64,000 nucleotides of DNA. It comes from Liolophura sinensis. Lineage: Eukaryota > Mollusca > Polyplacophora > Chitonida > Chitonidae. Made by a program: the position numbers and the translations under genes. The stretch spans positions 14,691,338 through 14,755,337 of the forward strand of contig NC_088302.1 of NCBI RefSeq assembly GCF_032854445.1, read 5' to 3'. Shown piece by piece: positions 33,076 to 47,200 of this stretch; position 1 is the stretch's first letter; the number at the start of each line of letters is the position of its first letter. A model generated the notes under the pieces. That model searched no databases. It saw only the letters and a list, made by a program, of their open reading frames with translations, and was not told the DNA's origin.

Positions 33076-33341
33076 TTGGGGGGCTCCGTTGGTTAGCGCG
33101 CTAGTGCAGCGTGATGAGACAGGAGTCTCTCAGCAATGCGGTCACGTCCAGTTCAAGTCCAGTTCATCCTGGCTTTTTCTCCAGTCATATGTGGGAAGGT
33201 CTGTCAGCAACCTGCGGATGGTTGTGAGTTTCCCCCGGGCTGTGCCCTGTTTCCACCCACCATAATGCTGGCCGCCGTCGTATAAGTGAAATATTCTTGA
33301 GTACGGGGTAAAACACCAATCAAATAAATAAATCAAATAAA
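33076..33341 (+). mobile_element. SINE-A copy, nearly full length, with 11-bp target duplication
   Basis: GGGGGGCTCCGTTGGTTAGC head, GCGCTAGTGCAGCGTGATGA, CAGTTCAAGTCCAGTTCATC, and the full tail. Flanked by TCAAAGCCGTA at 33065-33075 and 33342-33352. Best reference copy in the window. Confidence 0.93.
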
Positions 33342-33405
33342 TCAAAGCCGTAGTTCATATTGGTATAAAGATGACTCGTCATACATGTACGCAAGTTAGA
33401 CAAAT

Positions 33406-33411
33406 TTTATT
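33406..33411 (-). terminator. Candidate polyadenylation signal of the Mint gene
   Basis: AATAAA on the - strand, 4.8 kb past the stop codon, close to where the + strand base composition changes and just before an intergenic SINE. Weak evidence on its own. Confidence 0.25.
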
Positions 33412-36400
33412 CAGATCAGCGAACTTAAAAGTCTGCACAGCTTCTTCTGTCAATTAGAACAAGAGATGGCCAGGTTAACATTGATTTACACACGCCTGAT
33501 AGCAAGACATACAACACCGAGGGCTATTGACTCTCTACTGACCACAGTACAACTTTTGGGGGACAAATGACGTATCTCTACAAGGGACATTTAAATATCA
33601 GCCATATATCTCATGTAGCGATATATGTAACAATACTATGCGGATGACCTACGTACGCATATGCCCACCTCATACTTACCCAGCTATACACATACATACA
33701 AAATATACAGGTATAGGTATTTATATAATCAGAAATACATCATATTTACAATCGGTAAATTTTCTGTTCCCCTCCTTAAATCATACAGTAAATATTAAAT
33801 ACCATGTACATCCTTAAATAAGTACATTTCTGAGTTGTTAATCAACCATTCCACAGAACAGTTGTGACACTCCCTATCACTGGGTGAATCTGTCCAACAA
33901 CACCATCAAGGTTAAAGGTGAATATTCATCAACAGTATTCCTTGTTAATGGTATGGTACTAATTCCTTTCACCAAACACATTGAGCTTTAATTATAAATT
34001 GTGAATCAACTGTTCTAATAACCCACCAAATTTCCTATAAAAACAAGGTAAAACAAAAAGATATCAAACTCGACTTCCACCCATAAAATGAACAGAGGAT
34101 ATTGGTGTTCTCAGCAACATTGCAAACCGCATCTTATACCTTATCTAGTATGTAGTCCAGTTGTTCCTATGTTTTGCACAGAATAACAAAATATTTTGGC
34201 ATTTGATAACTTCTTCACAGCATATAGTATGAAAGAATGATTACAGTTGAGCTCCACTTCACATACACTACATGTATGAATTCTTAGGTCTACTGGCTTT
34301 CACATCTATCCAATAAAGACTAACACTTTTTGTTCCAATCATACAAGCCACATGTATCCATACCATGTATGAGTAAATTCAAGGCTGGAACAGATTGTTG
34401 GAGGACATTAAAAAAAAAATTTTGGTCAAACTGTGGCCCAATGACTTTGTAATAAGCCCTTGCATTAGGCCTGGACATATTAAATTGCATATTAATGTGA
34501 CATTTGGGCTTAGTATATTTTAAAACAGGCAAGGTCTTCTTTTTTTACTTTAGATACAAATGAAACATCAAACAAATTTTTGACAATAAGTTTGCCTGTT
34601 AGCTCTGAAGACAAAAAAAAAAATCATTGGACACATAATGTAGACAACTTATGGAACTGTCAAGAAATTAACTGTCCACTAAAATGCAGTTATCATGCTG
34701 ACAAGCATCAAACTCTAAATGACCCACCATCTGGCAGATAGATGCACACTATATTAAAATGCTGACAATAAACTTTCAATAAACTTTTAAATTCATAGCT
34801 ATAACTGCATGTCAAGAAGTTCTTGCTGTAAATGTTTGATGTGATATATGTGGGAAAGGAAGATATTGCAAGATTATGTCCACAGCGCTGTGATTCAGAG
34901 GTTCTCTCTAAATTTCCAGAACTTTACATGTAACATTGCTACTCTTGGTGTTTAAATAAAAGCTGGGGATAGGCTACATTGTACAAAAGAACATGGTAAA
35001 AGATAAATAACAACAACAACAAAAGCACTGGCTGAACCTTAATAAAATGAGGATACTGTATATAAAATGAACAAAGAACCACAGTAGCACCATGTGTGGA
35101 TGTGAATATCACCAACTAAAGAGGGGCACAGTGGTAGAAGAGTTGCTATAAAAGCAAGAAATGTAAAATTTATTCTCAGAGATCTAAGGAATGTAGTAAT
35201 ATAAGATGACATAGCCAGCGTTAACAATGACAGGTATACTCAATAATCAAAAATCACATTTAAAGGATCACAAGCTATTTACACAAGAATTGGAATCACA
35301 GACCTGGACAATGAGAAAACGAGGCAATCAGAAGAGATGCTCGATCTTGACAATTAAACAACGTTACATTTTATAATTATAGCTAATGGGCATGGTATGG
35401 TCATTATACAGTATGTACACAGAGTAAATCATGAGGCACTGGAGTCCCAAAATATGACTGATGATGACATTTATTAATACAAGCATTTCTGTGAAAGTCA
35501 TATGACGCAAAATCTCAAAAAACTGCAACAATCTTTCACTTCAAGCTAAAACTTAAGCTTTCGTGTACTCGTCAAATGTATATACATACATTAGATTTAT
35601 CAGCAGAAGAGTTAATCCAGTCTGAAATTTCATCAAAACACTTGTTAGGCCTAATGGTGTATATGCCATGTCAATATCTCACAGATGAATTTAATCAACT
35701 GAATATCTCAGGTTAATATAGTGGACCCTGGCTTCTGCTCTTGAAATAAACAGACACACATCTGTGTGGCAAATTCATTACCTATTAAAACCTTTATATC
35801 TTAAACTAGAACGAAGATAATGCAGTATGGCCTTTAATTTGATTTATGCTTGCATTGCAACATTTTGCAGAATGCACAATCTGTCAATAACTGGACAATA
35901 GTTACTTCTTCACATTTTGTTTTAAATTATGTTCTGGATGTGGATGTATTTGAAATGAACTAAAATCTGCATTGATTTAAAGTAATTCCCAACATGTCCT
36001 GTCAATCTTAAAGCAACGTATTAAGGTCTACATGTATATACTTATCCTGGCAACACTGTACCACATCTACAGCTATCATTATGTATACATTTGTTTAAAA
36101 ACTTCCTGGAGAGAATAAAAAACAAGTGAACCTCGACAATCCGTGTTTAAGCTTCAGGTGCTCATTTTTCTCACTACGGGTACTAATACTTCCATTACTA
36201 AGAAGTGAATATACCTCTCTGCTCTTACAAGAAAAAAATGTTGAAAACTTGACTGTTCTGTCCCAATTTCATTAACTGAATGAACCCTGATAGATTGCAC
36301 ATGTGACAGTACTTCATACACACATATTCTCAATATATAATGTAGGCCCTAAGTAATGTTGTTACGCAACGCTGTTGCACACTTCAACGAATATTTACAA

Positions 36401-38195
36401 TTTACCAGACAAAATGACAGACATGTATTCTCCCTTTGCTGCAAGAGAGTTCCTGCAACGAAGGGAGAGTACTCCAACTGTCAAAATCCTCTGACCATTG
36501 CAAGTTTCTATTGATGAGGTCTAGTGTTGACATTTGTGTATAATCATATGGCAGCAAACACACCATGCGTTCTGTTAATAAGTGTTTCTCTGGCAAACAA
36601 CAATGCTTGCACATTCATGGAAGGTTTTGCTAATTTTTTTTTACCTGAAAACAGCAACTACATCTATTATAGACAATCAATACGTGCAGCTAGAGGAAGA
36701 CAACAGCGCCAGTTTGAACCAACGACCTTTAAGCCATCCATGTAAAAATGACAGTAAATCTATGGACTGTTACCATGGGATCATTCATTGACTACAGGTG
36801 AGTAATACTTTGACAAGGAAATGACCCGTCAAGTCTTCCCTGCCCAAGAAAATAATTGCATCTTGATTTAAGAGTCAAATTTACCTCCCTTTAGATGACA
36901 CTCAAATCTCCCCAGAGCCAGGGGCTATTTTCCACTCCTTACAGTGACTTGTCGCACAGACTAACCCTTAAGTAAAACCTATTCCCAGTTCGCCCTATGT
37001 CTGTCTAATCAAATTCTTTCTTCTCTATTTTGGGAAGCGAAGTCAGCTCCTCATTTCACTTCATGCATTGAGCCAATATTTCTGACTGTTACCAAGTCTC
37101 TCCTCTGTATTTAAAGAGGGGCCACTTAATCTGACTTCACTGAGATATGACAGCACTCTCTCTCAGTAGATATTTTTACATTTTATGCTAAAATACTGAC
37201 AAACTATCTCCAATCCCTTCTTACATTAAACTGAAGAGTTTTATGTTCCGTATAAACAGCTCAAATCCAACAGCTTCAACAGTCCTTGCAGATGCCAAGA
37301 ATCTTTCATTTCCTGACTTCACATGGCCTGGACTTCAGATCAAACTAATTAAAAGGCCTGTCCCACATTCATTACATACTGATTCTAAAATCTTCCCTGA
37401 TAATTTCACTACAGATGCACTCTTTCAAACTCCATACCTCTTGCACAACAGGAAGCCTGAAAAGCCAAAGCAAGTCTTCCAATGCTCACAATAAGTATTG
37501 AACACTGGAGTTCATTCATCTGTGTAACCAATATTTCAGTCCTACAATTGACACGATGCATGTTTTTATTTCAAACCAGAGCATAACTTACAGTGTGGCA
37601 AGCATTTTGCCATTTTGTTTTCCTATCCACCTACAGCCCTGCCTCAAATTTCACTCCACTTCGTTAACAAAACAATGCGTCAGTGGCAACATGAAGCAAA
37701 CACATGTATACAATTTCATCAATTTGTACATTCATATCGATCAGTCCTCCAGGGAAGTTTGGTCATAGTATACAACACAGTGCTGACTTGATGCGTGTCT
37801 ATGTGCGCTGTACACTGTAGCCAGGCAGACATAATGGCAGTATCCAATATTGGATCTTCTCTTCTTACCCACACAGATCCTGATTGCAAAGATTCACCTA
37901 TATTTACCCAGCCAGGTAAATAAAGTTCCATATAAGAGTCAACAACAATCTGTCCAGCTAAGAGATATAATCCAAAGCTCATCTGCAAGACACAATCACG
38001 CAAGACACAAACGCAGTAATGTAACTCCCTTGGCACTAATTTTAGAAACTCTTCTTGTTAACTTTGAGGGGAGACAACTCTGTTCACAACAATCTTTGCT
38101 CTGGCTCCATTTCTTGAAATTCACCACCAGGAAAACCAACTTAAGTCCATCCTTTCCTCAAGTTACGGCCATGTGAGGTCATAAAGTGACCAGTC
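33406..38195 (-). other. Probable 3' UTR of the Mint gene, end point inferred
   Basis: Downstream of the Mint stop there is no open frame that I recognise and no copy of the SINEs that crowd the left half of the window. The sequence keeps the same strand composition as the Mint introns. The AATAAA at 33411-33406 (- strand) is the last one before the SINE at 33076-33341, so it is a possible end. Nearer polyadenylation signals exist, so a shorter UTR is equally possible. Confidence 0.35.
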
Positions 38196-38267
38196 TCATA
38201 AATAATGTGGTGTTTCTTGACCGGTTAACAAACGGAATATGGATGTGGGCATAGTCTTCATGTGGAT
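38196..38267 (-). CDS. Mint last exon: autoinhibitory C-terminal tail and stop
   Basis: 23 codons and TGA at 38198-38196. Acceptor CATTTCAG. Encodes [20 protein letters not shown] then HYL and stop. It was found by searching for the conserved APBA tail; the preceding exon ends SVGE in phase 0, giving the SVGEIHMKTMP join seen in the family. The last residues (Tyr at -1, Leu at 0) correspond to the tail that folds into PDZ1 in the closed form of X11. Confidence 0.92.
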   Translation of the reverse strand: MHMKTMPTSIFRLLTGQETPHYL

Positions 38268-41200
38268 CTGAAATGGAATCAAAAGAATGGTGTTAACAGG
38301 TTTTTATTTGTCTAAATAATACTTTATGCCTTACTCAAGAATTTTACCCTTACAAGAAGGTCGACAGGGTTATGAGTGGAGGACAGTCTACACTGATGTC
38401 TTCTTTTACATGACTGGTTCTAATGCTGACATCAGTAGTGCTGCCTTACTAAAACAACATGTCAAAGACTCCCAACATGAACCTGCATGAGCTTACCCAA
38501 AAATCATTTCACAAAGTCAATCTTGTAATCTACATTAAACCCCATAACATTTACAAGAAAAGTATCACAATTTCAGCTAAGTTTTTATGATATAATATTT
38601 TGTATTATTAATGTTTTGGACTTAAGCCCAAAATGGCTTTGAAAAAAAAAAACAACCATGGTCCCATTTAATACTATGAGACAGAACCAAGATGGCCTAT
38701 CCCCTTTTGCTATGGGTTAAAACATAGAAATGCCAAGATCAAAATATGACTGCACAGTGAATCTTGGGCTCCCTTGCAACATGGACACGCTACCACTGGT
38801 AGAGTATTCATGACAGGCTGGACATGTTACATGTCGGTCTTTCTATACCTGTAGTATAATGTCACTGACACTGAGCTATGAAGTTCAGAGATAGATGAAA
38901 TCTTACCATTAACAGGACAATAAACTGACAAAATCCCACAGGTTGTTACAACCTTAAATTACTCCTGAATACAAAATGACTCCCTTCTCACAAAAATGTA
39001 ATCCTGTGCCACACCCAGGACAGTACATGTGCTCACAACCATTCAACAAGATCAATTCTAATATTAGGTCAAATCGTCTTCAGACATGATTACACTTTTT
39101 CATCCTCAATACTGCAGTACCTTTTCCTGCACAACAGCAACTTTGATTCAATCCAGAATGACATGCAAGTAATACATGTACACAAGCAGTTTGTCCATAA
39201 ATCATCATAAAGAAAAAATGAATGATAGACTATATATACACATCTTTGACAAGATTTACCTGTACCCTTATAGACAGAAAAGCATTCCAATTCTAAAAAT
39301 GTTGTACGCACAGACGATACACCATGCAAAGAATCCAGCCTTTAGATTTGGTACATTAAAACCAGGCTTAAAATGATGTCGTTCAAATGATCCCTCAGGT
39401 ACTGGTTTACTACAAAATCATTTACTGCAACATAAATTCATTACTGTATATACTTTCAATACTGAATTAAAAAAAAAACACACTTAAGTTTGTTATATGC
39501 ATCATAATAAAACTAGGTTTGTTTGCTCAAAAAGTTTTACAATACTAGCAATAATTAGCAACACTAGTAACCATGGCAAGACAAGAATTCATCAAAGACA
39601 AATCACTAGCTGACAGAGATATTCAACAGTTTAATGGTAAAGAATTCTGGGAGAGTTATGTGAGTGGGAATTCTCATCCTTACGGTTTCCAGCAGACCAA
39701 ATAATATTGGCCAGGTTTTCAACACTTGTCACATCACTCAGCTGATAGCCAGGATGACAGGTGATAGGTAACTAAGAGCCATTGAGGGAGTGAAAAAAGG
39801 CAAGCATTAATCCGATAGGAGAAGGAAACAAATGACGAGTGGCCCTGCTCTGGCAGTCGGTTGTAATCTCACACAGGGTGTAGCCCAGCCAATGGTGTTG
39901 GTTAGCCAAAGCCTATAGTTAACCAATTGCACGCCAGCTTTCCAAAAGGCGACTGTGGTCATCTATCATGTGTAATGGTCTAAGGTGTAATAACTCAAAC
40001 AGGCGATTAAACATTCAAAGCTGTCTGGAAATTCTGGTTGTCCGCGCGGAATTAATCCCCTTGCTTCCCTGTTCACTGCAGGTGGTGGGAACTCGGATAC
40101 CTCCCTGATACACCTATAGGCAGGTCTATCACCAGCCCACACGACATACATCAATCCTCATAGACGACCAGACTGTCCAGCTGGTAAAGACATTCAACCC
40201 CATCCAGTCCAACAGGCGAGATTAAGTTCATAACATATATGGTTAGATTTATAAGGAGACTTAGAAGCAACTTGACAGAGATAGGAAATAGAAAACTTCC
40301 TGATTTATTGATGAAGCAAAGCAAATAACCTGTACAAAACACTTCCTTGACATAGAAATTTTGTTACTGCAAAGAAACCCTTAACAATTTTTCAGTCATT
40401 TGATGATGAGGACACATTTGGTGAGTGTAGATATATGGTAGGCAGGTCCAGTCCATGCCACCAAATTGCTGCGTCATGCCCTTAAGATACCAGATATAAC
40501 ACGCCACTCACTCACATTTAGACCTAGCCAACCAGTTCTGCTTCCTTGCTCTAAAACTCACATCAATTACCATTTATAATGTTCCAGCTAGTCTCCCAAC
40601 TAGGTGGCAGATGGTCTTACCACTAGGCAGCCAAACTGGTCACTATGGATGATGAACTATTTTTACGTTTTTTCAGTTACTTATTTACAAACTTCAGCAA
40701 TGTTTTGCTTGTGTAACGGCTGCTAGACTCATCAGTGGAGAAAACTGAACAGGCAAATATTTATTTCATTAATGGTTTATTTCTACCACAGCAGTCAGAC
40801 TCTTGCATGAAGGGTTGGGGGTGGGAGGTAATCACAGAACCTGGCTAGGTACCCAACAAACCTTCAGATGCATCTGTAGCAGACCCAGAAAGAACTGGAT
40901 TTGAACTCACAACCTAATGGGTTGTGAACCAGACCAATAAAGTTGTGCACTCCAGTCCTTGTAATGTTGACTCAGTGGCAACTAACGAATCAATGGATCT
41001 ATTAGGACTCTTGACGCTTGGTCACATTCATTTAACACAGATTATTGCCTGATCAACATGATCCAGGAGTTTGGGTGCAAGATGACACGAAAACCTATGC
41101 AAATGCAATTGAGTTTATCCAGACAACATACATGTAGTTCACTGAGTTATCAAGAGGCCTGAATGAAACATGGCACACTGGATGTCGCAGCTATTGCAAA

Positions 41201-44200
41201 ATTCACAATCTAAACAACAAATTAAACAACAAATTAAACAACAACTAATGAGACATGAGGGCAATGAGGACTGAATCTGTCACTGCCTCTGAAGATCGAG
41301 TGCCTACATATAAAGGAGTTCTCCAATGTGGCCATTAAGCACAGCCGGCCTGTCAGTCAGTTGAGCAGCACTGGTACATCAACAATACAAGGTCAATGGT
41401 TATTATGAAAAGCCTGTGATAAATGTAGTCAATAACAGTTTTGAGATGGGAGAAACTCCATCACACGGGTGTTTTATTGGATTAGTGAATAGTAGCTCAT
41501 TATTCATTGCCCTGCACATGCGGTAATTACTGCTGGTATGGTGGCTGACTCAGCAGAAAATACCCGCCCCAGTACCAAAGGTTTTTATGTGGAATTATAA
41601 ACATAGGAGTTCCCCACCGAGATTGCCACCAAAGCCTTTGTAAGCAAATCCTACAAGCCATTTTCATTTCTGGCCGCTGATGGAAATCAATGCTGACAGG
41701 GATTTCTACCCGGTTTCATGCACCTTTATCTTGATCTTTCCTTCGCTTTAGCTCAAAAGGTAATCAATTAAGGGCTGAAATAGTATCTTATATTATTTCC
41801 ACTTTCCACCAAAGAGCTTTGGACAGCTCAATTATACCCATTCAATGCCTGGCGATTATGCAGGTTTTTGGAATCAATTCTGCTTGTCAGAAAACTACAC
41901 TAAGCAAACATGTTGGGCCACACCTGTCTAAAGGGATTTCCCCGTACGTACATGGTTCTTCCACCAACTTCCCTACTGACTTTTCATTGATTCTGCCATA
42001 TACCTCGACAGCCTAACGGACTATTTTATACACAGTATTCTGGGTTAACGTGAAGGTATTACCAATGCTGAGGGTATCTGATAATATAAAACCCTTGAAC
42101 AAGTCTTCCATTAGGGATACAATGGATGTATGCTGTATGTAACTTTTCATAAATTCTTAAACATTGAAATGAAGATAAAATACTGCCGATAAAACAGATT
42201 TTACAACCAGAAACAAAGAAACCCAACATCAGAATGACGAAATGTGTTAAACATCAATGTTTAACTTTTATATATGTGAGCTGTATGTGAACAAATAAAT
42301 CAAATTTAGCCTCTGAACCATATCAGTTAAAATTTCAATTCAAATGCCTCCACATAAATCTGGAACTATATACTACCAAAACATATAGGCATATAAGAAA
42401 TCGGCTCCTAGGCCCAGATTTACTTACTTCTCCGACCGAATTGGCCAATAAGGACACTATTTTATCATGAGGTACAGCCACAACACTGGTGTTGTTGATT
42501 TCAATAATCCGGTGACCCACACGCACACCTCCTCTCTCGGCAATACCGCCTCGCAACAAACTGCAAATCTGAAGTTATAGAAAAGTAAGAAACATTGTTA
42601 CTAATTATCAATATGACCAGGTCTAATAGTAATAAACACCAACCTAAAAGCCCTTTTAAGGTGATCAATACAAGTGGCCTGCCTGAGTTGTGGCAGAGGC
42701 CGGTCTGTGCATGATGGGTTCAGTGGCCTGTCTGTGGTGTGCCAGTGGCCTGTCTGTGGTGTGCCAGTGGCCTGTCTGTGGTGTGCCAGTGGCCTATAGC
42801 CTGTCTGTGGTGTGTCAGAGGCCTGTCTCTGGTATGCCAGTGACCTATGGTGAATCACTGGCTTGTCTATGGTGTGCTAGTGGCCTGTAGGCTGTCTTTG
42901 GTGTGTCAGAGGCCTGTCTCTGGTGTGCCAGTGGCCTGTCTGTGGTGTGTCAGTGGTCTATAGCCTGTCTGTGGTGTGTCAGAGGCCTGTCTCTGGTGTG
43001 CCAGTGACCTATGGTGAGTCACTGGCTTGTCTATGGTGTGCTAGTGGCCTGTAGGCTGTCTTTGGTGTGTCAGAGGCCTGCCAGTGGTGTGCCAGTGGCT
43101 TGCTGGTAATGTGCTTGTGGAGTATGTGGTATTGGAACAATATGAGTTGTCTAGCAAGGGTAGATTAGCTTGTTACTAATTGTGTCACATACTGAGCCAA
43201 GTCAGGACTACATACTGGAAAAACCATTATGTATCTCAATAATAAATGATGTTCAATTCCTCCCACAAAATAATGTTCTTGATTCAGTGCTTTTATAATT
43301 TTATGGCATCAAAACGACCCAATAACTAAAGTAATTGTACTACAGGTATTTCAACTTGATCATTGTGAGCAACATATTCATAATAGGTTGACCAGTGAGA
43401 GTCTCAAGAAATGCTTTCCAAAGAAAGCATCATGCACACAGGCGTCTGTCACTGATGAGATACCAATCAAATAACACTGGTAGCCCCATTTACTTGTGTT
43501 AATTTGGTCTATTATTTTAGCACAGAATTTGAACCCTTCTTTGCAAATATGTTTAAGTGCCAAAATCATGGAGGAAACATTTTTCCAGGCATAAATTGCA
43601 CCAAATGGGTGAAGAACATAAAACATTTTGTCAACAGGTAAGTTTTGTGCCGGCGTACATAATTGACCAGTATTATTCTCATTCTGATTACCAGGTGTCG
43701 CTTCCACTAGTAAATGTTACAATCTCAGTGCTGAAAGGCCCAGGAACCAGGAGAAGTTGCGTGCAGTCCTCACTTTATATATGTCTGTATGTATGCTTGG
43801 GGTTTTACATCGTAATCAATAAATATGCAATTTTGCAATGACACTATAACAGTAATATACCTCAAATTAAAGGCAAAAAGGGCAATAAACTTAACTGAAG
43901 CAAACAAAGCATAAAACTTGAACATTAAAATGCAAAACAGATATATGTCAATAACATTTTCTTTCACTTGGCCAGGAATGCATTTAAGCCCACTTATTAC
44001 ACTGTCATGATATGCATAAAAACTTCAAAGCTAAGATAAATAATCGTAAAATTCAACACCTGGGACAATATTAACACATATAGCAGCTATCAGTCAAGAG
44101 AGAGAAAAAAACATGCACGATGGTTTGGCGCAGTTGGGCAAAAAATAAAAAATATGCTATTCAAAAAGGGATTTTTTTATCATATGAATTTTACACACCA

Positions 44201-47200
44201 AAGAAAATTCAAAAAGGGATTTTTTTATCATATGAATTTTACACACCAAAGAAAATTCTTTTGATGCTCTACAATGCATCCTCTAGGAAAATATGGACAT
44301 CAATAAAAACATTCTCTCATCTTACGTTTCTTTTTACATCCTCGATTCAGCAGAAATTGTACCAATAAAATGTCATCTTCTGCTTGACAGACGGTTTACT
44401 AGACCCTAAAAACCATGTTCTTTGCAATTCGAAGATTATTCAATTTAAAATTCGTTCGACTTCAATAATGAGAGTTAACTACTTCACTGCTTGTCTTCAA
44501 GTTATTTTCCACTCTCTTCATGATTTTTTCTCTCTTCCATTCTTTTTTTTCCCATTCTTTTCTTAAATTGCCTTCCCCAGAGATCAAGGATCATAGGCAG
44601 TTCACCGTTTTTGAAACAGTTCAAAGTTCTTGCAATTTGTCACGGACGATGAATCTAAAGAATCAATAATCTCTGGAATTCTCTGAATTCATCCTGTCGT
44701 TAACACAAAGCGACTGTGCCATTTTTTTTCTTTTTTTTTGGAGGTAGCTGCAATAAAAGGTAAAATCCTACAAAAATTGGCTGAAATATAACTGAATTAG
44801 TGAAGAAAACAAGAAGGGGGAGGTTCGACAGCTTAAGCTCAATATCAGAAATAACTTAGAAATGAAGGGCATTATGATTTGTGCTTGTCTATTAGTGAAA
44901 GACAAAATTGAACGCAATTTTTCTCACATTTTTATCTTACAATGCTTCAATGCTTCCAAAGCCGTATACTGGGATAGCCACAGCCTTATGACAGGCGGTC
45001 TAAATACTACTTTTTGAGGAATAAACCTGGACCCTGAGGATCATGAAGCTGTATTAGAACTAAGCTATTCATGAACATAACACTAATTCTTGATTTTATC
45101 ATGAAAATTTTGAGATCTTGTCGTAAAAATCCTCAACTAAATCACAATTTAAAAGATCAAGACTAAGTTTAACGATGACCATAAAACTGATCACTGTCAT
45201 TAAAGTGAAAAATTCCTGAGCATGGCAATAAAAAAACAGTGAAAAAAATATGTACGCTTAGTCAGAGTACAGCAAACATGTATAACCTAACCCAAATTTT
45301 ATGCCAGGAAGAGCCAAGATTATCCATCTTTAAAGCATTCCTTAACATGGGATTGAACCCAGGCCTTTGGCTTGTGTCAGACACTCTGACCTCTTTACCA
45401 CCTCAGCTGGAGCAGTGACAAGATTACGGAAAATACTAGCTGTTACCACGGCCAGCACTCTATTGCCCTATACTGATAGCCCAGAGGATGGTCTCATTTT
45501 TAGACAGGCTAATGGGCGTGACCTCCAGAAAAGCTTGATCGTCTTTCACTTTAGTTTCGCTCCATCTTCTCTTCTGTCAATAAAAATGAAGCATTTGTGC
45601 CGTCCGGGCCTAGACAGAAATTAATAACAGGACGGTTGGAACATCGGTTTGTGGCAAGTAACACATCCCGAAAACCTAGACCTCCGATTGTCCACTATGT
45701 TTTTCTCTAGATCCGACAGCACAGAGGCAGAGACGGATACAGCGTCAACCAATCCCCAAAATGTTCATACAGCAGCTCCAAGCTGGCGTTGACCTCAAGC
45801 AAGAAAGGTCAACAAGAGCATTCTGTGGCAAACATAAAACTTTCTGAAACCTTCACCTGTACACTCCACTCATCCATCACTGCTGCAAAGAGACTCGCTT
45901 TTTGACAGTCCATTAATGATTGATAATAACATGCGTAACCCAACTCTGTCCACCTCTACTACATTATGCAATGCTCAATGGGTGTGGTTGTAACAGATCA
46001 CAGAGAGCTGCTCGCAAATACAACTGTTGAAAAAAGACCCGCTGGGAAGATGGCTAGCAAACTGTGGCTCTTTTATGGACATGAAAGGCAGCAATGATTG
46101 AAAACAGGTTGGTATAACAAATGGCGGTAAATATGGTGAAATGAAAATAGATTGGAGGACTTGGCCAATAGCAAACAATCTTTGAAGTTCCTGATGAGGC
46201 CTGGAGATGTTATTGTAGGTGACAGTCTTACTGGGTCAACTCTCTGAAGTACAGTAATGAACACTTCATTAGCTCCCACATTGTTTATCAACTTAATGTG
46301 CTAATATGGCGATACTCCGAAAATGCCAATCTGTTGAACAAAATCCCTAAAGCCAGGTAATCAGTAACTGCAGTAGGCTGGGATAAGCCTGTAGGAGAGA
46401 ACCAGCAAGTATAATGAACACCCTCATGTGGTTTACAGAGGTAACAGTCATATATTAGTACTCTACAAGCACAGTAGTCCATGAAATGCTTTTCTTCAAG
46501 TCAGTTAAAGACAAAAACAAAAAGCTGAAAATCAAAGACAAGCTAAATTTGTTAATTTCTCTACTTGACTGGTCTGCAACCAATCTCAGTGAATTTGTCA
46601 ACATATTTATTTATTTATTTGATTGGTGTTTTACCCCGTACTCAAGAATATTTCACTTATATGACAGCAGCCAGCATTATGGTGAGAGGAAACCAGGCAG
46701 AGCCCAGGGGGAAATCCATGACCATCCGCAGGTTGCTGCCCGACCTTCCCACGTACGGCCGGAGAGGAAGCCAGTATGAGCTGGACTCACAGCGACCACA
46801 CTGGTGAGAGGCTCCTGGGTCATTATCAACATATTTAACACAGTGTCACTCCATCCTGCAGAGGCATGCGGCGGTTCCAACCTTGTCAGGTTATGCTATC
46901 ACCATGCCCACTAGCTGGCATTTGATCTTAAAATTGAATGCCATTATGCCAGATGACAATTATAGAAACAAGAAGTACCGATACTGTCAATCAACTTGTA
47001 TCAGAACTGAAGCGCTATATTACACCAGTCCGCTATCAACAATTGAACAAGATTCTGAGAATTACCATCTTGTCTCTCAAAGCACGTGGCTAAAGCATGT
47101 TTGCAGCAAATCATCTATGATTGTTTGTTTCCCAAAATTCTTGTTACTTTTCATTTTAATTTCACTGTATGCACAGCCATTTTATCTTGTTTATTTATTT

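Larger units (their letters stand above)
24474..33405. other. Convergent intergenic region, including FIP 3' UTR
   Basis: Contains candidate FIP polyadenylation signals, SINE-A copies at 27047 and 33076, the 67-bp composite minisatellite, the SINE-B at 30760, SINE-E, and a fold-back element. The 103-codon frame at 29432-29743 is Leu/Phe-rich without recognisable homology. Nothing else identified. Confidence 0.6.

Noticed and set aside
37850-38176. 108-codon + strand open frame next to the Mint last exon
   Set aside because: Antisense to the probable Mint 3' UTR; no homology seen.
42601-42890. Repetitive proteins from both strands of the 22-bp array
   Set aside because: A tandem repeat without stops in two frames; intronic and between two well-defined exons.
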